Assembly (NCBI GenBank): GCA_000695325.1
Contig: AVPN01000939.1
Location: forward strand, 1,943-32,395
Length of the DNA: 30,453 nt
Reading direction: 5' to 3'
Origin: Pleurobrachia bachei
Taxonomy: Eukaryota; Ctenophora; Tentaculata; Cydippida; Pleurobrachiidae
The translations under genes and the position numbers were made by a program. Below the pieces are notes generated by a model. That model was not told the origin of the DNA. It ran no database searches and saw only the letters and a program-made list of their open reading frames with translations. Shown here piece by piece: positions 10,735-20,798 of this stretch (position 1 is its first letter; each line of letters begins with the position of its first letter).

Positions 10735-11583
10735 NNNNNNNNNNNNNNNNNNNNNNNNNNNNNNNNNNNNNNNNNNNNNNNNNNNNNNNNNNNNNNNNNN
10801 NNNNNNNNNNNNNNNNNNNNNNNNNNNNNNNNNNNNNNNNNNNNNNNNNNNNNNNNNNNNNNNNNNNNNNNNNNNNNNNNNNNNNNNNNNNNNNNNNNNN
10901 NNNNNNNNNNNNNNNNNNNNNNNNNNNNNNNNNNNNNNNNNNNNNNNNNNNNNNNNNNNNNNNNNNNNNNNNNNNNNNNNNNNNNNNNNNNNNNNNNNNN
11001 NNNNNNNNNNNNNNNNNNNNNNNNNNNNNNNNNNNNNNNNNNNNNNNNNNNNNNNNNNNNNNNNNNNNNNNNNNNNNNNNNNNNNNNNNNNNNNNNNNNN
11101 NNNNNNNNNNNNNNNNNNNNNNNNNNNNNNNNNNNNNNNNNNNNNNNNNNNNNNNNNNNNNNNNNNNNNNNNNNNNNNNNNNNNNNNNNNNNNNNNNNNN
11201 NNNNNNNNNNNNNNNNNNNNNNNNNNNNNNNNNNNNNNNNNNNNNNNNNNNNNNNNNNNNNNNNNNNNNNNNNNNNNNNNNNNNNNNNNNNNNNNNNNNN
11301 NNNNNNNNNNNNNNNNNNNNNNNNNNNNNNNNNNNNNNNNNNNNNNNNNNNNNNNNNNNNNNNNNNNNNNNNNNNNNNNNNNNNNNNNNNNNNNNNNNNN
11401 NNNNNNNNNNNNNNNNNNNNNNNNNNNNNNNNNNNNNNNNNNNNNNNNNNNNNNNNNNNNNNNNNNNNNNNNNNNNNNNNNNNNNNNNNNNNNNNNNNNN
11501 NNNNNNNNNNNNNNNNNNNNNNNNNNNNNNNNNNNNNNNNNNNNNNNNNNNNNNNNNNNNNNNNNNNNNNNNNNNNNNNNNNN
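10735..11583. other. Assembly gap (run of N)
   Basis: 849 undetermined bases. Sequence resumes inside the copy-B version of the 9039 region, so the gap hides the end of LZTR1 copy A and the left border of the 2545-bp duplication. Confidence 1.
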
Positions 11584-11630
11584 ATATGATAATAATATAT
11601 TATGTTCTAAGATATATTTTGCATTTCCAG

Positions 11631-11927
11631 GTTTTACCAGCACCCCCAGATAACCAGGTTCGATAGGACAGCCCCGACAAGTGGAGATCCTTCCTCTCCC
11701 GTAGTACCCAGTTCAGATGTCCTGAAAGGTGGGGTACCTAAATCTTCAACTATCTTCAAGGTACAGGTGTATCATATATCTGAACTGTTGTTTTACTTAG
11801 CCCCCAAGGGCAAGGTCCTAAGTATAGTTTGGATTTAATTGGATATAACAGTTATTAACTTTAACAGGGAAAGAGTTTGCTGGAAGAGGAGGAGATACCT
11901 GAACCCACTTATAATGATACTGCCTGA
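11631..11927 (+). CDS. Last two exons of an SLC46-like transporter (copy B)
   Basis: Exon 11631-11760 repeats 9086-9215. After a 107-base intron ending in tttaacag, the last exon 11868-11927 encodes GKSLLEEEEIPEPTYNDTA and a TGA. This is a plausible acidic cytoplasmic tail with an intact frame. Earlier exons of this copy, if any, are inside the gap. The stop is only 270 bp before the LZTR1 start on the same strand. Confidence 0.6.
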
Positions 11928-12191
11928 GGAATGAATATATTTCAGAAACTGTGTTTTTAATTGATTTTAAACTTAATGAATTTATGTTGTTAACCCAACA
12001 TATCTGATTTCTTTAATTTCTATTGATAATGTTTTACGGGTAAACAGTTTTGAAGTGTTGATCTATTTAATTTTATGTGTTTTTGTGTACATAATGTTAT
12101 TGAGTTTTTGTTATAAAAACAAGAGTCTTTCTTTTTTGCGTTAACATTATTAATTTAGTTAACTCTTATTAACCAACCTGTGTTCTCCCAG
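11928..12191 (+). promoter_or_regulatory. Short spacer between transporter and LZTR1, ending in a 3' splice site
   Basis: This AT-rich spacer is identical to 9383-9646. It ends in ccaacctgtgttctcccag at 12191; exon sequence TTTGAC then leads into the LZTR1 ATG. Either a 5' UTR intron or a trans-splice acceptor is implied. No core promoter motif stands out. Confidence 0.5.
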
Positions 12192-12197
12192 TTTGAC

Positions 12198-14519
12198 ATG
12201 TCGGAAGAGCTTTACTACGACCATTCCGATGCATCCAATGAAATAATACTCGACCTCCACACCCAGAAATTTGATTCCTGGGCCAAACTCCCCGAGCCTG
12301 CCAGCCTGAACATTGGCCTAAACAGAACTCACCACACCGCTGTCCCCTGGAAAGACTCAATATTTATTTTCGGTGGTCGATGTTTCAATGACGTCACGCC
12401 ATCAAATGAACAAGATGGCCTGAATGATATGATCAGTTTTAACATCAAGGATAGGACGTGGAGAGTGGTAGAACCAGCAACCCGACCCCCCGAACCCCGG
12501 TACAATCACTGTGCCATTGTCTACCAGAACTCCATGATAATATTTGGTGGGTTCAGCAACAGGGCCAATAAGAACGATGTCCACCAGTTCCGGTTTGACA
12601 GACAGTTGTGGACTCCGTGGTGCCACATCCCCCAGCCACAACCCAACCCCCGGTCAGCCAGCTGTGCTTTTGTGTACAACCATCACATGTGGGTATTTGG
12701 AGGATATGATGGCCGGAACAAGCTCAATGATATGTGGATGTTAGCCCTTAATGTGGAGAACCCTAACTGGCGGAAAGTGGAGCAGAAGGGACAGGTTCCC
12801 GCTCCGGTGCTACACGCTGTCTGTGCAGTGGTTAATGATCGTCTTTTCACGTTCTCTGGTCTCTCCGGCGCATCTGTTTCAAACGATATCAGCTGTTTCA
12901 ATCTCACAACAGAGACATGGTCTGTGATCATCCCTGATCTGATGAACAACTCATACACCACACCGGAGAGAAGACGCGGCCATACAATGGTGTCTTATGA
13001 GAAGTGTCTTTATATATTCGGGGGTCAGAGCTCCACGAGGTGCTCAAATGATCTCTATTGTTTTGATACTGATTCCTCTACTTGGAGCATTGTAAAACAT
13101 AGGAACAAGCTGGTCAACAAGAATGTCCCTAGTAACCGGTATTATCATGCCGCTATCATCATCGAGAATACAATGTTTATATCAGGAGGAATCCCGAGTG
13201 GAGGAACAACGAAAACCGATCAAAAGGAACCAGAGAATTTCTTCTGTTTTACATTTGCCTCTCTCCCTAAATCCACCCTAAGAAGAGATTTAGAGGAACT
13301 ACTGGAGGAGAGGAGGTTGTGTGATTTAGAGTTTGTGGTAGGTGAGACTCAGGAGACCTTATCAGCGCACGCAGCCATTGTCTCGGCCCGGTCACCAATC
13401 CTCAAATCTCGGATTGAGGATGCCCTGAACAAACTGATAGTGGAACGGGGTCTTCAAGATAAACCGGGCAGCTTGCTCCGTGCTCTCCGTCCGAATGAGA
13501 AGATGTCCCTGCAGTTTCCTAATATGGGTGTGGCTGCATTCCGGATAGCCCTGCAGTTTATCTACACTGACAGGATACCACACAGTATCCGAGAGGATAA
13601 CAACGGGTTGGTGACACTCACTGATGTGTATGGAATTGCCAGCCATTTCCAGTTGTCCCGCTTGGAGAAGATCTGTATCAACTACATTCAACACTACCTG
13701 GATATCTCGAATGTTCTCTCTGCGCTAACGGTTGCTAAGGAACGGAATCTTGAGAAACTGGTTGCTGTCCTGGAAGGTTTTATTGTACGGGACGTCAACT
13801 TTCCCAAGATTCTACCCATGGGTGAGTTTGAACAGCTTGACAAGCAGAGTATATTGAGACTGGTTAGACTGAAGATGGGCACCACGGAGAGTACTGTACC
13901 TGCGGTGGATGCAGTTGTTGGTAGTCAGGCTACTTTGGAGGAAGACCTTTACGAGCTGTTATCTGATACTTCTCTCACTGACGTCACGCTGGTGGTCAGG
14001 GGAGTGAAACATGCAGCACATAGACCTATTCTAATGGCGAGGTGTGAGTTCTTCAATGGTATGTACAGGTCACTACCACCACGGAATGATTCAGTGACCA
14101 TCAGTATTGGGGATATTGAGCCGACACAAGAGGCGTTCGGGTCACTCCTCCGGTATATCTACTGCAATGATACCGATATTCCCCCCGAGGACTCTCTCTA
14201 TCTCTTCACCGCGGATAAGTTCTACGGGTTCAGGAACAAGCAACTCCAAGCGTACTGTAAAAAGAGTCTGGAGACAAACATCAAGACTAGTAATGTCGTG
14301 GATATCCTGAAATCAGCAGATCAGGTCGGGTCAGATGACATGAAGGGACATGCGTTGAGAATGATTGCAGAGCACATTGTGGTGGTACAACCCACACCCT
14401 CCTTTCAGTCCCTCTCCCGGGAATTGTTGTTGGAGGTGTTTGAGTCGATGGTGGGCCATCTTAAATCTAGGCAAGCGGTCTTGCCACGGAGTCCAGCTAA
14501 ACAATCCAGTAGGCTGTAG
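12198..14519 (+). CDS. LZTR1: LZTR1: kelch-BTB-BACK adaptor of cullin-3 ubiquitin ligase (complete, intronless)
   Basis: The protein has 773 residues. Residues about 25-350 carry six or so kelch repeats (FIFGGRCFNDV, MIIFGGFSNR, WVFGGYDGRNKLNDMW, LYIFGGQSS). A first BTB domain begins near 362 (LCDLEFVVGE, HAAIVSARS, LQFIYTDRIP), a BACK-like region follows to about 560, a second BTB runs from about 583 (LTDVTLVVRG, RPILMARCEFFNGMYRS, LRYIYCNDTDIPPEDSLYLF), and the protein ends with a second BACK region (LQAYCKKSLETN). This order, kelch then two BTB-BACK pairs, is diagnostic of LZTR1, which in other animals recruits RIT1 and related Ras GTPases to cullin-3 for ubiquitination. I start at 12198 rather than upstream because an acceptor ends at 12191. 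The coding region has no intron, unlike vertebrate LZTR1. Its last 845 bases (from 13675) are repeated at 14828. Confidence 0.95.
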   Translation: MSEELYYDHSDASNEIILDLHTQKFDSWAKLPEPASLNIGLNRTHHTAVPWKDSIFIFGGRCFNDVTPSNEQDGLNDMISFNIKDRTWRVVEPATRPPEPRYNHCAIVYQNSMIIFGGFSNRANKNDVHQFRFDRQLWTPWCHIPQPQPNPRSASCAFVYNHHMWVFGGYDGRNKLNDMWMLALNVENPNWRKVEQKGQVPAPVLHAVCAVVNDRLFTFSGLSGASVSNDISCFNLTTETWSVIIPDLMNNSYTTPERRRGHTMVSYEKCLYIFGGQSSTRCSNDLYCFDTDSSTWSIVKHRNKLVNKNVPSNRYYHAAIIIENTMFISGGIPSGGTTKTDQKEPENFFCFTFASLPKSTLRRDLEELLEERRLCDLEFVVGETQETLSAHAAIVSARSPILKSRIEDALNKLIVERGLQDKPGSLLRALRPNEKMSLQFPNMGVAAFRIALQFIYTDRIPHSIREDNNGLVTLTDVYGIASHFQLSRLEKICINYIQHYLDISNVLSALTVAKERNLEKLVAVLEGFIVRDVNFPKILPMGEFEQLDKQSILRLVRLKMGTTESTVPAVDAVVGSQATLEEDLYELLSDTSLTDVTLVVRGVKHAAHRPILMARCEFFNGMYRSLPPRNDSVTISIGDIEPTQEAFGSLLRYIYCNDTDIPPEDSLYLFTADKFYGFRNKQLQAYCKKSLETNIKTSNVVDILKSADQVGSDDMKGHALRMIAEHIVVVQPTPSFQSLSRELLLEVFESMVGHLKSRQAVLPRSPAKQSSRL

Positions 14520-14827
14520 AGCTGCTTTACACCCCCCTATGTGGTGTGAGTGTGTGTGTTCATTTTGCTGTGTTTATGCACTGAGCTCCCAAGCAAAGGA
14601 GATTTCTTTGTTTAGCAAGGACCTCTTTCTCAACGGTTCCACACTTCCATACCAACAACCTCCATACCAACATCCCCCATACCACATAGGTATGGAGGGT
14701 GTTGGTATGGAAGCGTTTTGAGAGGTTCAGTGTCCTCCATACCAACTCATAGATTATATTTAGAGAGTTGGTATGGAGGATATTAAAGTCTCTATAACGC
14801 TTCCATACCAACTCGATGCAGCCATAC
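13675..14827 (+). repeat. 1153-bp tandem duplication, copy A
   Basis: This covers the 3' part of LZTR1, its 3' flank and 180 bp of the hairpin-rich left arm of the element at 15797. It is joined directly to copy B at gcagccatac|gtatcaac. Copies differ by a few substitutions plus the complemented block at 15172-15221. Confidence 0.95.
14520..14827. repeat. LZTR1 3' flank and partial left arm of the hairpin element (first copy)
   Basis: After the LZTR1 stop there are about 120 bases of flank. From about 14643 the sequence has the hairpin motifs of the 15797 element arm (ccataccaac and its inverse gttggtatgg, six times), cut off at 14827 by the duplication junction. There is no gene. Confidence 0.85.
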
Positions 14828-15672
14828 GTATCAACTACATTCAACACTACCTGGATATCTCGAATGTTCTCTCTGCGCTAACGGTTGCTAAGGAACGGAA
14901 TCTTGAGAAACTGGTTGCTGTCCTGGAAGGTTTTATTGTACGGGACGTCAACTTTCCCAAGATTCTACCCATGGGTGAGTTTGAACAGCTTGACAAGCAG
15001 AGTATATTGAGACTGGTTAGACTGAAGATGGGCACCACGGAGAGTACTGTACCTGCGGTGGATGCAGTTGTTGGTAGTCAGGCTACTTTGGAGGAAGACC
15101 TTTACGAGCTGTTATCTGATACTTCTCTCACTGACGTCACGCTGGTGGTCAGGGGAGTGAAACATGCAGCAGTATCTGGATAAGATTACCGCTCCACACT
15201 CAAGAAGTTACCATACATGTCGTCACTACCACCACGGAATGATTCAGTGACCATCAGTATTGGGGATATTGAGCCGACACAAGAGGCGTTCGGGTCACTC
15301 CTCCGGTATATCTACTGCAATGATACCGATATTCCCCCCGAGGACTCTCTCTATCTCTTCACCGCGGATAAGTTCTACGGGTTCAGGAACAAGCAACTCC
15401 AAGCGTACTGTAAAAAGAGTCTGGAGACAAACATCAAGACTAGTAATGTCGTGGATATCCTGAAATCAGCAGATCAGGTCGGGTCAGATGACATGAAGGG
15501 ACATGCTTTGAGGATGATTGCAGAGCACATTGTGGTGGTACAACCCACACCCTCCTTTCAGTCCCTCTCCCGTGAATTGTTGTTGGAGGTGTTTGAGTCG
15601 ATGGTGGGCCATCTTAAATCTAGGCAAGCGGTCTTGCCACGGAGTCCAGCTAAACAATCCAGTAGGCTGTAG
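14828..15672 (+). pseudogene. LZTR1: Duplicated 3' part of LZTR1 (BACK1 to C-terminus), broken
   Basis: This repeats 13675-14519 at an offset of 1153. Reading starts with INYIQHYLDISNV and stays open to GVKHAA, where the complemented 50-base block (15172-15221) introduces a stop at 15181. After the block the original frame resumes (LPPRNDSVTISIG) to the normal stop. There is no start codon context and no N-terminal half, so this cannot make LZTR1 by itself. Confidence 0.9.
15172..15221. other. 50-base non-reversed complement of 14019-14068
   Basis: Copy A reads catagaccta..., this copy gtatctggat..., base-for-base complement in the same direction, for exactly 50 positions, with perfect identity resuming on both sides. 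Copy A encodes the conserved BTB2 segment HRPILMARCEFFNGMYR, so copy A is the authentic one. Confidence 0.97.
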
Positions 15673-15796
15673 AGCTGCTTTACACCCCCCTATGTGGTGT
15701 GAGTGTGTGTGTTCATTTTGCTGTGTTTATGCACTGAGCTCCCAAGCAAAGGAGATTTCTTTGTTTAGCAAGGACCTCTTTCTCAACGGTTCCACA

Positions 15797-17390
15797 CTTC
15801 CATACCAACAACCTCCATACCAACATCCCCCATACCACATAGGTATGGAGGGTGTTGGTATGGAAGCGTTTTGAGAGGTTCAGTGTCCTCCATACCAACT
15901 CATAGATTATATTTAGAGAGTTGGTATGGAGGATATTAAAGTCTCTATAACGCTTCCATACCAACTCGATGCAGCCATACCAGCTTGTGAAAAATCCTTG
16001 ATATCTGGGTGTAAGGTACTGCTAATTAGAGCTGTCCCGATGTACGATTCAATTACACGATTCATATCACGATACGGGATTCAAGTGGCTTCGCTTTGGG
16101 TGGGGTGTGCCTTTCACGTACTGTGTGTTTATTAGTTTAATGCAATACAAACGTAAGATATTACAGGAACGGACGACGCTAATAATCCTCACACACATCC
16201 ACCCACTATAGCCATTTTGATCTCCCCGACTGTCCTCGAGTCATCATGGGGACCTCTCAGATCAGAAAAGTGGCGTGCTGCTCAACATCTCTCTTCCATT
16301 CTTCCCGATTCCCATTTCTTCCAAAATCTCTCCACGCCGGAGACATTTCAAGATCCGGGACGATACCCAGGGCAATGGTGCCTCTCGCATCTGACTCTGT
16401 GTTCGGCACCAATAAGGGTACCACTGGGACCTGGGTCCTGGGTATCGTGTTTGTCGGAGTAAGACTGAGTTACTGGGGTCTCCCCTATATTTTCCATCGA
16501 GGCTAGCATTAAAATTTAAAATACTATCAGAATAGATGAGGGGGAGAACTCAGTATCCCAGGTTCCTATGACAAACAAATAAACAAATGTAAGATATTAC
16601 TGTAGTATAACTGTGGTCTGTGTCTTGCCATTTCCCAACGGCCAACAACTCAGAAATTAAATTAAAACTGCCCTTGCAACATCTTTCCTGGTCTTGGTGT
16701 CCCTGTAGTAGGTGTCAATACCGTGTTACCAGCCACTGAAAACTATATGGTACACCTATAATTATTATAGTGGCCTTCATGTACTGTTAGTACTGCCAAC
16801 TTCTCTGGTGAATTGTGATAGAAGTGGTTACAAGATGCAATACGTTTTACAATACGTATTCCACTGAATCGCCGAAAGAAAACCTGGCATGTTGTTGTTG
16901 GCATAAAAGGGAAAAGGTTACTTACACAGTGTACCAGCTGTATCGGTAAGAGCTACATCGGAGCCACATTCCTTGGTCACTGTAATAGGAATTGTTGGCC
17001 GTTGAGAGAGGGCAAGACACAGACCACACTCCACATCTTACGTTTGTATTGCATTAACACACACAGTACGTGAAAGGCACGCCCCGCCCAAAGCGAAGCC
17101 ACTTGAATCCCGTATCATGATATGAATCGTGTAATTGAATCGTACATCGGGACAGCTCTAATTGGCAGTACCTTACACCCAGATATCAAGGATTTTTCAC
17201 AAGTTGGTATGGCTGCATCGAGTTGGTATGGAAGCGTTATAGAGACTTTAATATCATCCATACCAACTCTCTAAATATAATCTAGGAGTTGGTATGGAGG
17301 ACACTGAACCTCTCAAAACGCTTCCATACCAACACCCTCCATACCTATGTGGTATGGGGGATGTTGGTATGGAGGTTGTTGGTATGGAAG
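15797..17390. mobile_element. 1.6-kb fold-back element with ~360-bp inverted arms
   Basis: The left arm (15797-16159) and the right arm (17035-17390) are inverted copies, differing by a few substitutions and small indels. Each outer arm is built of two hairpins using cttccataccaac/gttggtatggaag modules. Further in, both arms share tagagctgtcccgatgtacg, the cgattcaattacacgattca tract and a ttcaagtggcttcgc phrase. A second inner inverted pair (about 16612-16650 with about 16992-17030; ctgtgtcttgcc) lies deeper. The 870-bp centre has no transposase, and its ORFs (16217-16506) look random. No target-site duplication is evident at the outer ends. It resembles a non-autonomous DNA transposon of the foldback type. 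Confidence 0.85.
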
Positions 17391-18373
17391 TAGGGATTCT
17401 TTCTCAACGTGCTGTTCAAATGATATTTTGTTACCATATTCGTTTATTTTTGACAAAAATTAAAATTATTGTTTTTCGATGTGCTTATTTTGTTTTATTT
17501 TTTCTGAAGTTCCGTGTTTTTATAAAAACTTCTGTGATTTACAAACTAACTTTTTGAGATATATCACTCTTTCCACAGTTCAAACATGTAAAGTATGCAG
17601 CGGTTATTTTGTCGTCGATTCTCTGCCTCCCATTACCGTGTTCTGGGTTTGGATAGTTCAGCAACAAAGGATGAAATTAAGAAAAAGTTTATCGACCTCT
17701 CGCAGGTTGGTTTTATTCGTCCAGTTCCTTTGGTTATGGTTATAACTTGTAAGTTACCGGGCTGCTCGGGGAGGGGGGATTTGCTTGGTAAATGGTAAAT
17801 CGGGGACCGGTGTCCGACTTCATATCAGGAGATACCTCGGTTGGTTCAGGTCGCATAATATCATATTCATCTCCCAGATACACCATCCATGGCCTGGGTA
17901 CAATATCAGTTCCCATGGCAATTACCTCTCTTTCCAGATTCACCATCCGGACAAAGGGGGAGATCAGGAGACCTTTGCATCTATTTCAACTGCCTACCGG
18001 GCACTGATCAGCGAGCAGCAGCAGGACCAGTATAGTAGGGATCACGTACAGAAAAATAAGTACAGTAAACTGAGCGATGACGATATGGGACACTTTGGTA
18101 AGTCTGAGTGGGCAGTACAGTGTGTAGTACAGTGTGTAGTGGTGTGCAGGGGGTGTGCACTGTGCACACTAAAACAGAAAGTTTTAATTTGATGTTAGGA
18201 ATGCTATTTTGTAATTGGTTCGTTTTAGAATTTACTGTTTTTTAATTGGTTAAGTTTACACAAGTTAATTATTTCAGCACCTGTTAGGCCAGATAAAACT
18301 AGGCTTCAGTGGTACAAGATGAAAACAGAGGAGCGGAACCGATCCCGCACCCCTAAACAGGTACTGCACTCAC
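17351..18373 (+). repeat. 1023-bp tandem duplication, copy A
   Basis: This begins inside the right arm of the hairpin element (ggtatgggggatg) and ends in intron 3 of the first J-protein gene (gcactcac), where copy B (18374-19396) starts at once. I saw no differences between copies. Confidence 0.95.
17595..18360 (+). pseudogene. Duplicated exons 1-3 of J-protein gene 1 (copy A)
   Basis: Exons 17595-17705, 17938-18097 and 18278-18360 are identical to those of the complete gene beginning at 18618, with donors and acceptors intact. The fourth exon is missing because the duplication ends inside intron 3. Transcripts from here could still reach exon 4 by skipping copy B exons, so it is a partial copy rather than a decayed one. 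Confidence 0.8.
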
Positions 18374-18617
18374 GGTATGGGGGATGTTGGTATGGAGGTT
18401 GTTGGTATGGAAGTAGGGATTCTTTCTCAACGTGCTGTTCAAATGATATTTTGTTACCATATTCGTTTATTTTTGACAAAAATTAAAATTATTGTTTTTC
18501 GATGTGCTTATTTTGTTTTATTTTTTCTGAAGTTCCGTGTTTTTATAAAAACTTCTGTGATTTACAAACTAACTTTTTGAGATATATCACTCTTTCCACA
18601 GTTCAAACATGTAAAGT

Positions 18618-19693
18618 ATGCAGCGGTTATTTTGTCGTCGATTCTCTGCCTCCCATTACCGTGTTCTGGGTTTGGATAGTTCAGCAACAAAGGATGAAAT
18701 TAAGAAAAAGTTTATCGACCTCTCGCAGGTTGGTTTTATTCGTCCAGTTCCTTTGGTTATGGTTATAACTTGTAAGTTACCGGGCTGCTCGGGGAGGGGG
18801 GATTTGCTTGGTAAATGGTAAATCGGGGACCGGTGTCCGACTTCATATCAGGAGATACCTCGGTTGGTTCAGGTCGCATAATATCATATTCATCTCCCAG
18901 ATACACCATCCATGGCCTGGGTACAATATCAGTTCCCATGGCAATTACCTCTCTTTCCAGATTCACCATCCGGACAAAGGGGGAGATCAGGAGACCTTTG
19001 CATCTATTTCAACTGCCTACCGGGCACTGATCAGCGAGCAGCAGCAGGACCAGTATAGTAGGGATCACGTACAGAAAAATAAGTACAGTAAACTGAGCGA
19101 TGACGATATGGGACACTTTGGTAAGTCTGAGTGGGCAGTACAGTGTGTAGTACAGTGTGTAGTGGTGTGCAGGGGGTGTGCACTGTGCACACTAAAACAG
19201 AAAGTTTTAATTTGATGTTAGGAATGCTATTTTGTAATTGGTTCGTTTTAGAATTTACTGTTTTTTAATTGGTTAAGTTTACACAAGTTAATTATTTCAG
19301 CACCTGTTAGGCCAGATAAAACTAGGCTTCAGTGGTACAAGATGAAAACAGAGGAGCGGAACCGATCCCGCACCCCTAAACAGGTACTGCACTCACCTTC
19401 ATTATCCATTTTCCAGCTAGTATGAATAAGAGCACTCTTGGTGGCAGACGCCATTTCATACCATAATATATATATGAATTTCATGAAGTTTTCAAGTTGT
19501 AAAAACTAAATTAATTATGTTAATTATGATAATTAATTACGGTAATTCCCAGGATGTTGGGCAGCCACTCTGGTGGAGAGCCACTACTATTGGAACTTCA
19601 TCAGGATTACTTGCCTCCTACTGTTTTACCCACAACAATGTGTTTCTATGTTTAGCGATGGGGACGTGTTTACTGACTATGATGTTGAGTTAA
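18618..19693 (+). CDS. J-domain protein 1, small, membrane-anchored, probably mitochondrial
   Basis: Exons 18618-18728, 18961-19120, 19301-19383 and 19553-19693 total 495 nt, 164 residues, in frame. The N-terminus MQRLFCRRFSAS is basic and Ser-rich, like a mitochondrial presequence. The J domain follows at once: HYRVLGLDSSATKDEIKKKF, then the HPD tripeptide in IHHPDKGGD needed to stimulate Hsp70 ATPase, then FASISTAYRAL. A short basic linker precedes two hydrophobic stretches at the C-terminus (IGTSSGLLASYCF; FLCLAMGTCLLTMML). This layout, with no Gly/Phe or zinc region, is the class C type close to DNAJC4/DNAJC30. The start lies 16 bases after tttccacag. It is followed 176 bp later by a second J-protein gene on the same strand. 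Confidence 0.82.
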
Positions 19694-19868
19694 ATATTTT
19701 TGTATTGTTTTGTAATTTATTTGATTGAGTTGATACAAAGTACGTTTCTCTCTATGCCCCTCTTTCACATTATACCCGATATTGTTCGTTGCCCTACACC
19801 CCTAATAATTCTCGACTCTAACTATCTCCCCATACCCCAGTTTTATGAATAGCTAATGGGCACGACAA
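19694..19868 (+). promoter_or_regulatory. 176-bp intergenic spacer with a 3' splice site
   Basis: It contains a pyrimidine-rich tract ending cataccccag at 19840, 28 bases before the next ATG. The exon sequence in between includes a tiny upstream ORF (ATG AAT AGC TAA). The short spacing makes a shared transcript possible. Confidence 0.45.
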
Positions 19869-20798
19869 ATGTCAGTGTGCCTCCGATTTCCAGTGAAATA
19901 TCATGTGATACGTCATGTGACTTATAGTACCCGAGGGAACCATTATGAAGCGCTGGGACTTGACCCGGGTGCAACACAGTCTCAGATCAAAACTCGGTTC
20001 TATGAGCTTAGCAAGGTACAGTGAGGTAGAAAAGCATTTGATGTTTATAATCAAATGACTCTTGGCTAAAAACTGTCATATTTCAATAGCAGATCACATC
20101 TGTGTTCATGCTAGTCTCTTTCCCCTGGTAGAAATTTCACCCTGATAAAAACAAGTCTGATGGTGCAGAGGAGAAATTTAAGACAGTAGCGGAAGCTTAT
20201 GCGGTGCTGGGAAATGTAGATGAAAGGAGAATGTATGACAAGCTTTCAAGGTAACTGAAATAGGTTAGGAGTTTTGTATTGGGAAACTGGGATCCCCTAT
20301 CCGTCGCCTGATGAAACTGTGTCCGTGCTGTGAACAATCGAATGAGCTCTATCCAATCTCTCTTAACCAATGGGACCCCACTCAGAACCAAGACTGATTT
20401 ACCCAGCCCCTTCTTTCCTTAGGACACCAGGATCTCACAATATCGCTCGGAACAGAACCCGTATAACGGTGAATGAGGACTATAGTCAACATTTGAGGGA
20501 CCGCTTTCACCATACCCAGAGAACAACCAATCAGTATCGCAGAAAACACTCCACTGCCAATGTAGGTACGAGAGAAAGAGAGAGAACGACACATTTTTTA
20601 TCTTAGAATGTAACTTTTGGCATATTTTGTTCTGAATGAAGTAACACAACTGTATTTGGTTCCATTTTTCAGAGTCGGTTTGGTAGAAGCTCCTTTGGTG
20701 TTGGAAATCAACGAATTCAGAATCAACGAGCTGAAATGAGTATTATGGTTCCAGTGGCATTTGTATCGCTCATCCTATTACTTTACTTCAACAGATGA
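19869..20798 (+). CDS. J-domain protein 2, DNAJC30-like, C-terminally anchored
   Basis: Exons 19869-20015, 20132-20250, 20423-20561 and 20673-20798 total 531 nt, 176 residues. The ATG gives [20 protein letters not shown], basic and without acidic residues, like a mitochondrial targeting signal. The J domain contains [20 protein letters not shown], the HPD motif in [10 protein letters not shown] and [13 protein letters not shown], then a YDKLSR end. A basic middle region ([24 protein letters not shown]) leads to one C-terminal helix ([15 protein letters not shown]) and a short tail NR. Vertebrate DNAJC30, a mitochondrial inner-membrane J protein linked to ATP synthase and complex I, has this same order and size. 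Orthology to DNAJC30 is likely but unproven. Confidence 0.85.

Noticed and set aside
9635-11653. Long reading frames running through the N block on both strands
   Set aside because: They exist only because undetermined bases contain no stop codons.
12180-12197. Upstream extension of LZTR1 from a GTG
   Set aside because: It would read through the acceptor tctcccag at 12191; the ATG at 12198 is the natural start.
9624-14310. Several 60-100 codon ORFs antisense to LZTR1 or in its other frames
   Set aside because: Shadows of a strongly conserved coding sequence.
16217-16506. ORFs in the centre of the 1.6-kb fold-back element
   Set aside because: No transposase signature (no DDE/D spacing, zinc finger or hAT motif) and random composition.
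14640-17400. CRISPR-like appearance of many repeated 10-mers
   Set aside because: The units are inverted hairpin arms without equal spacers, and the context is eukaryotic.
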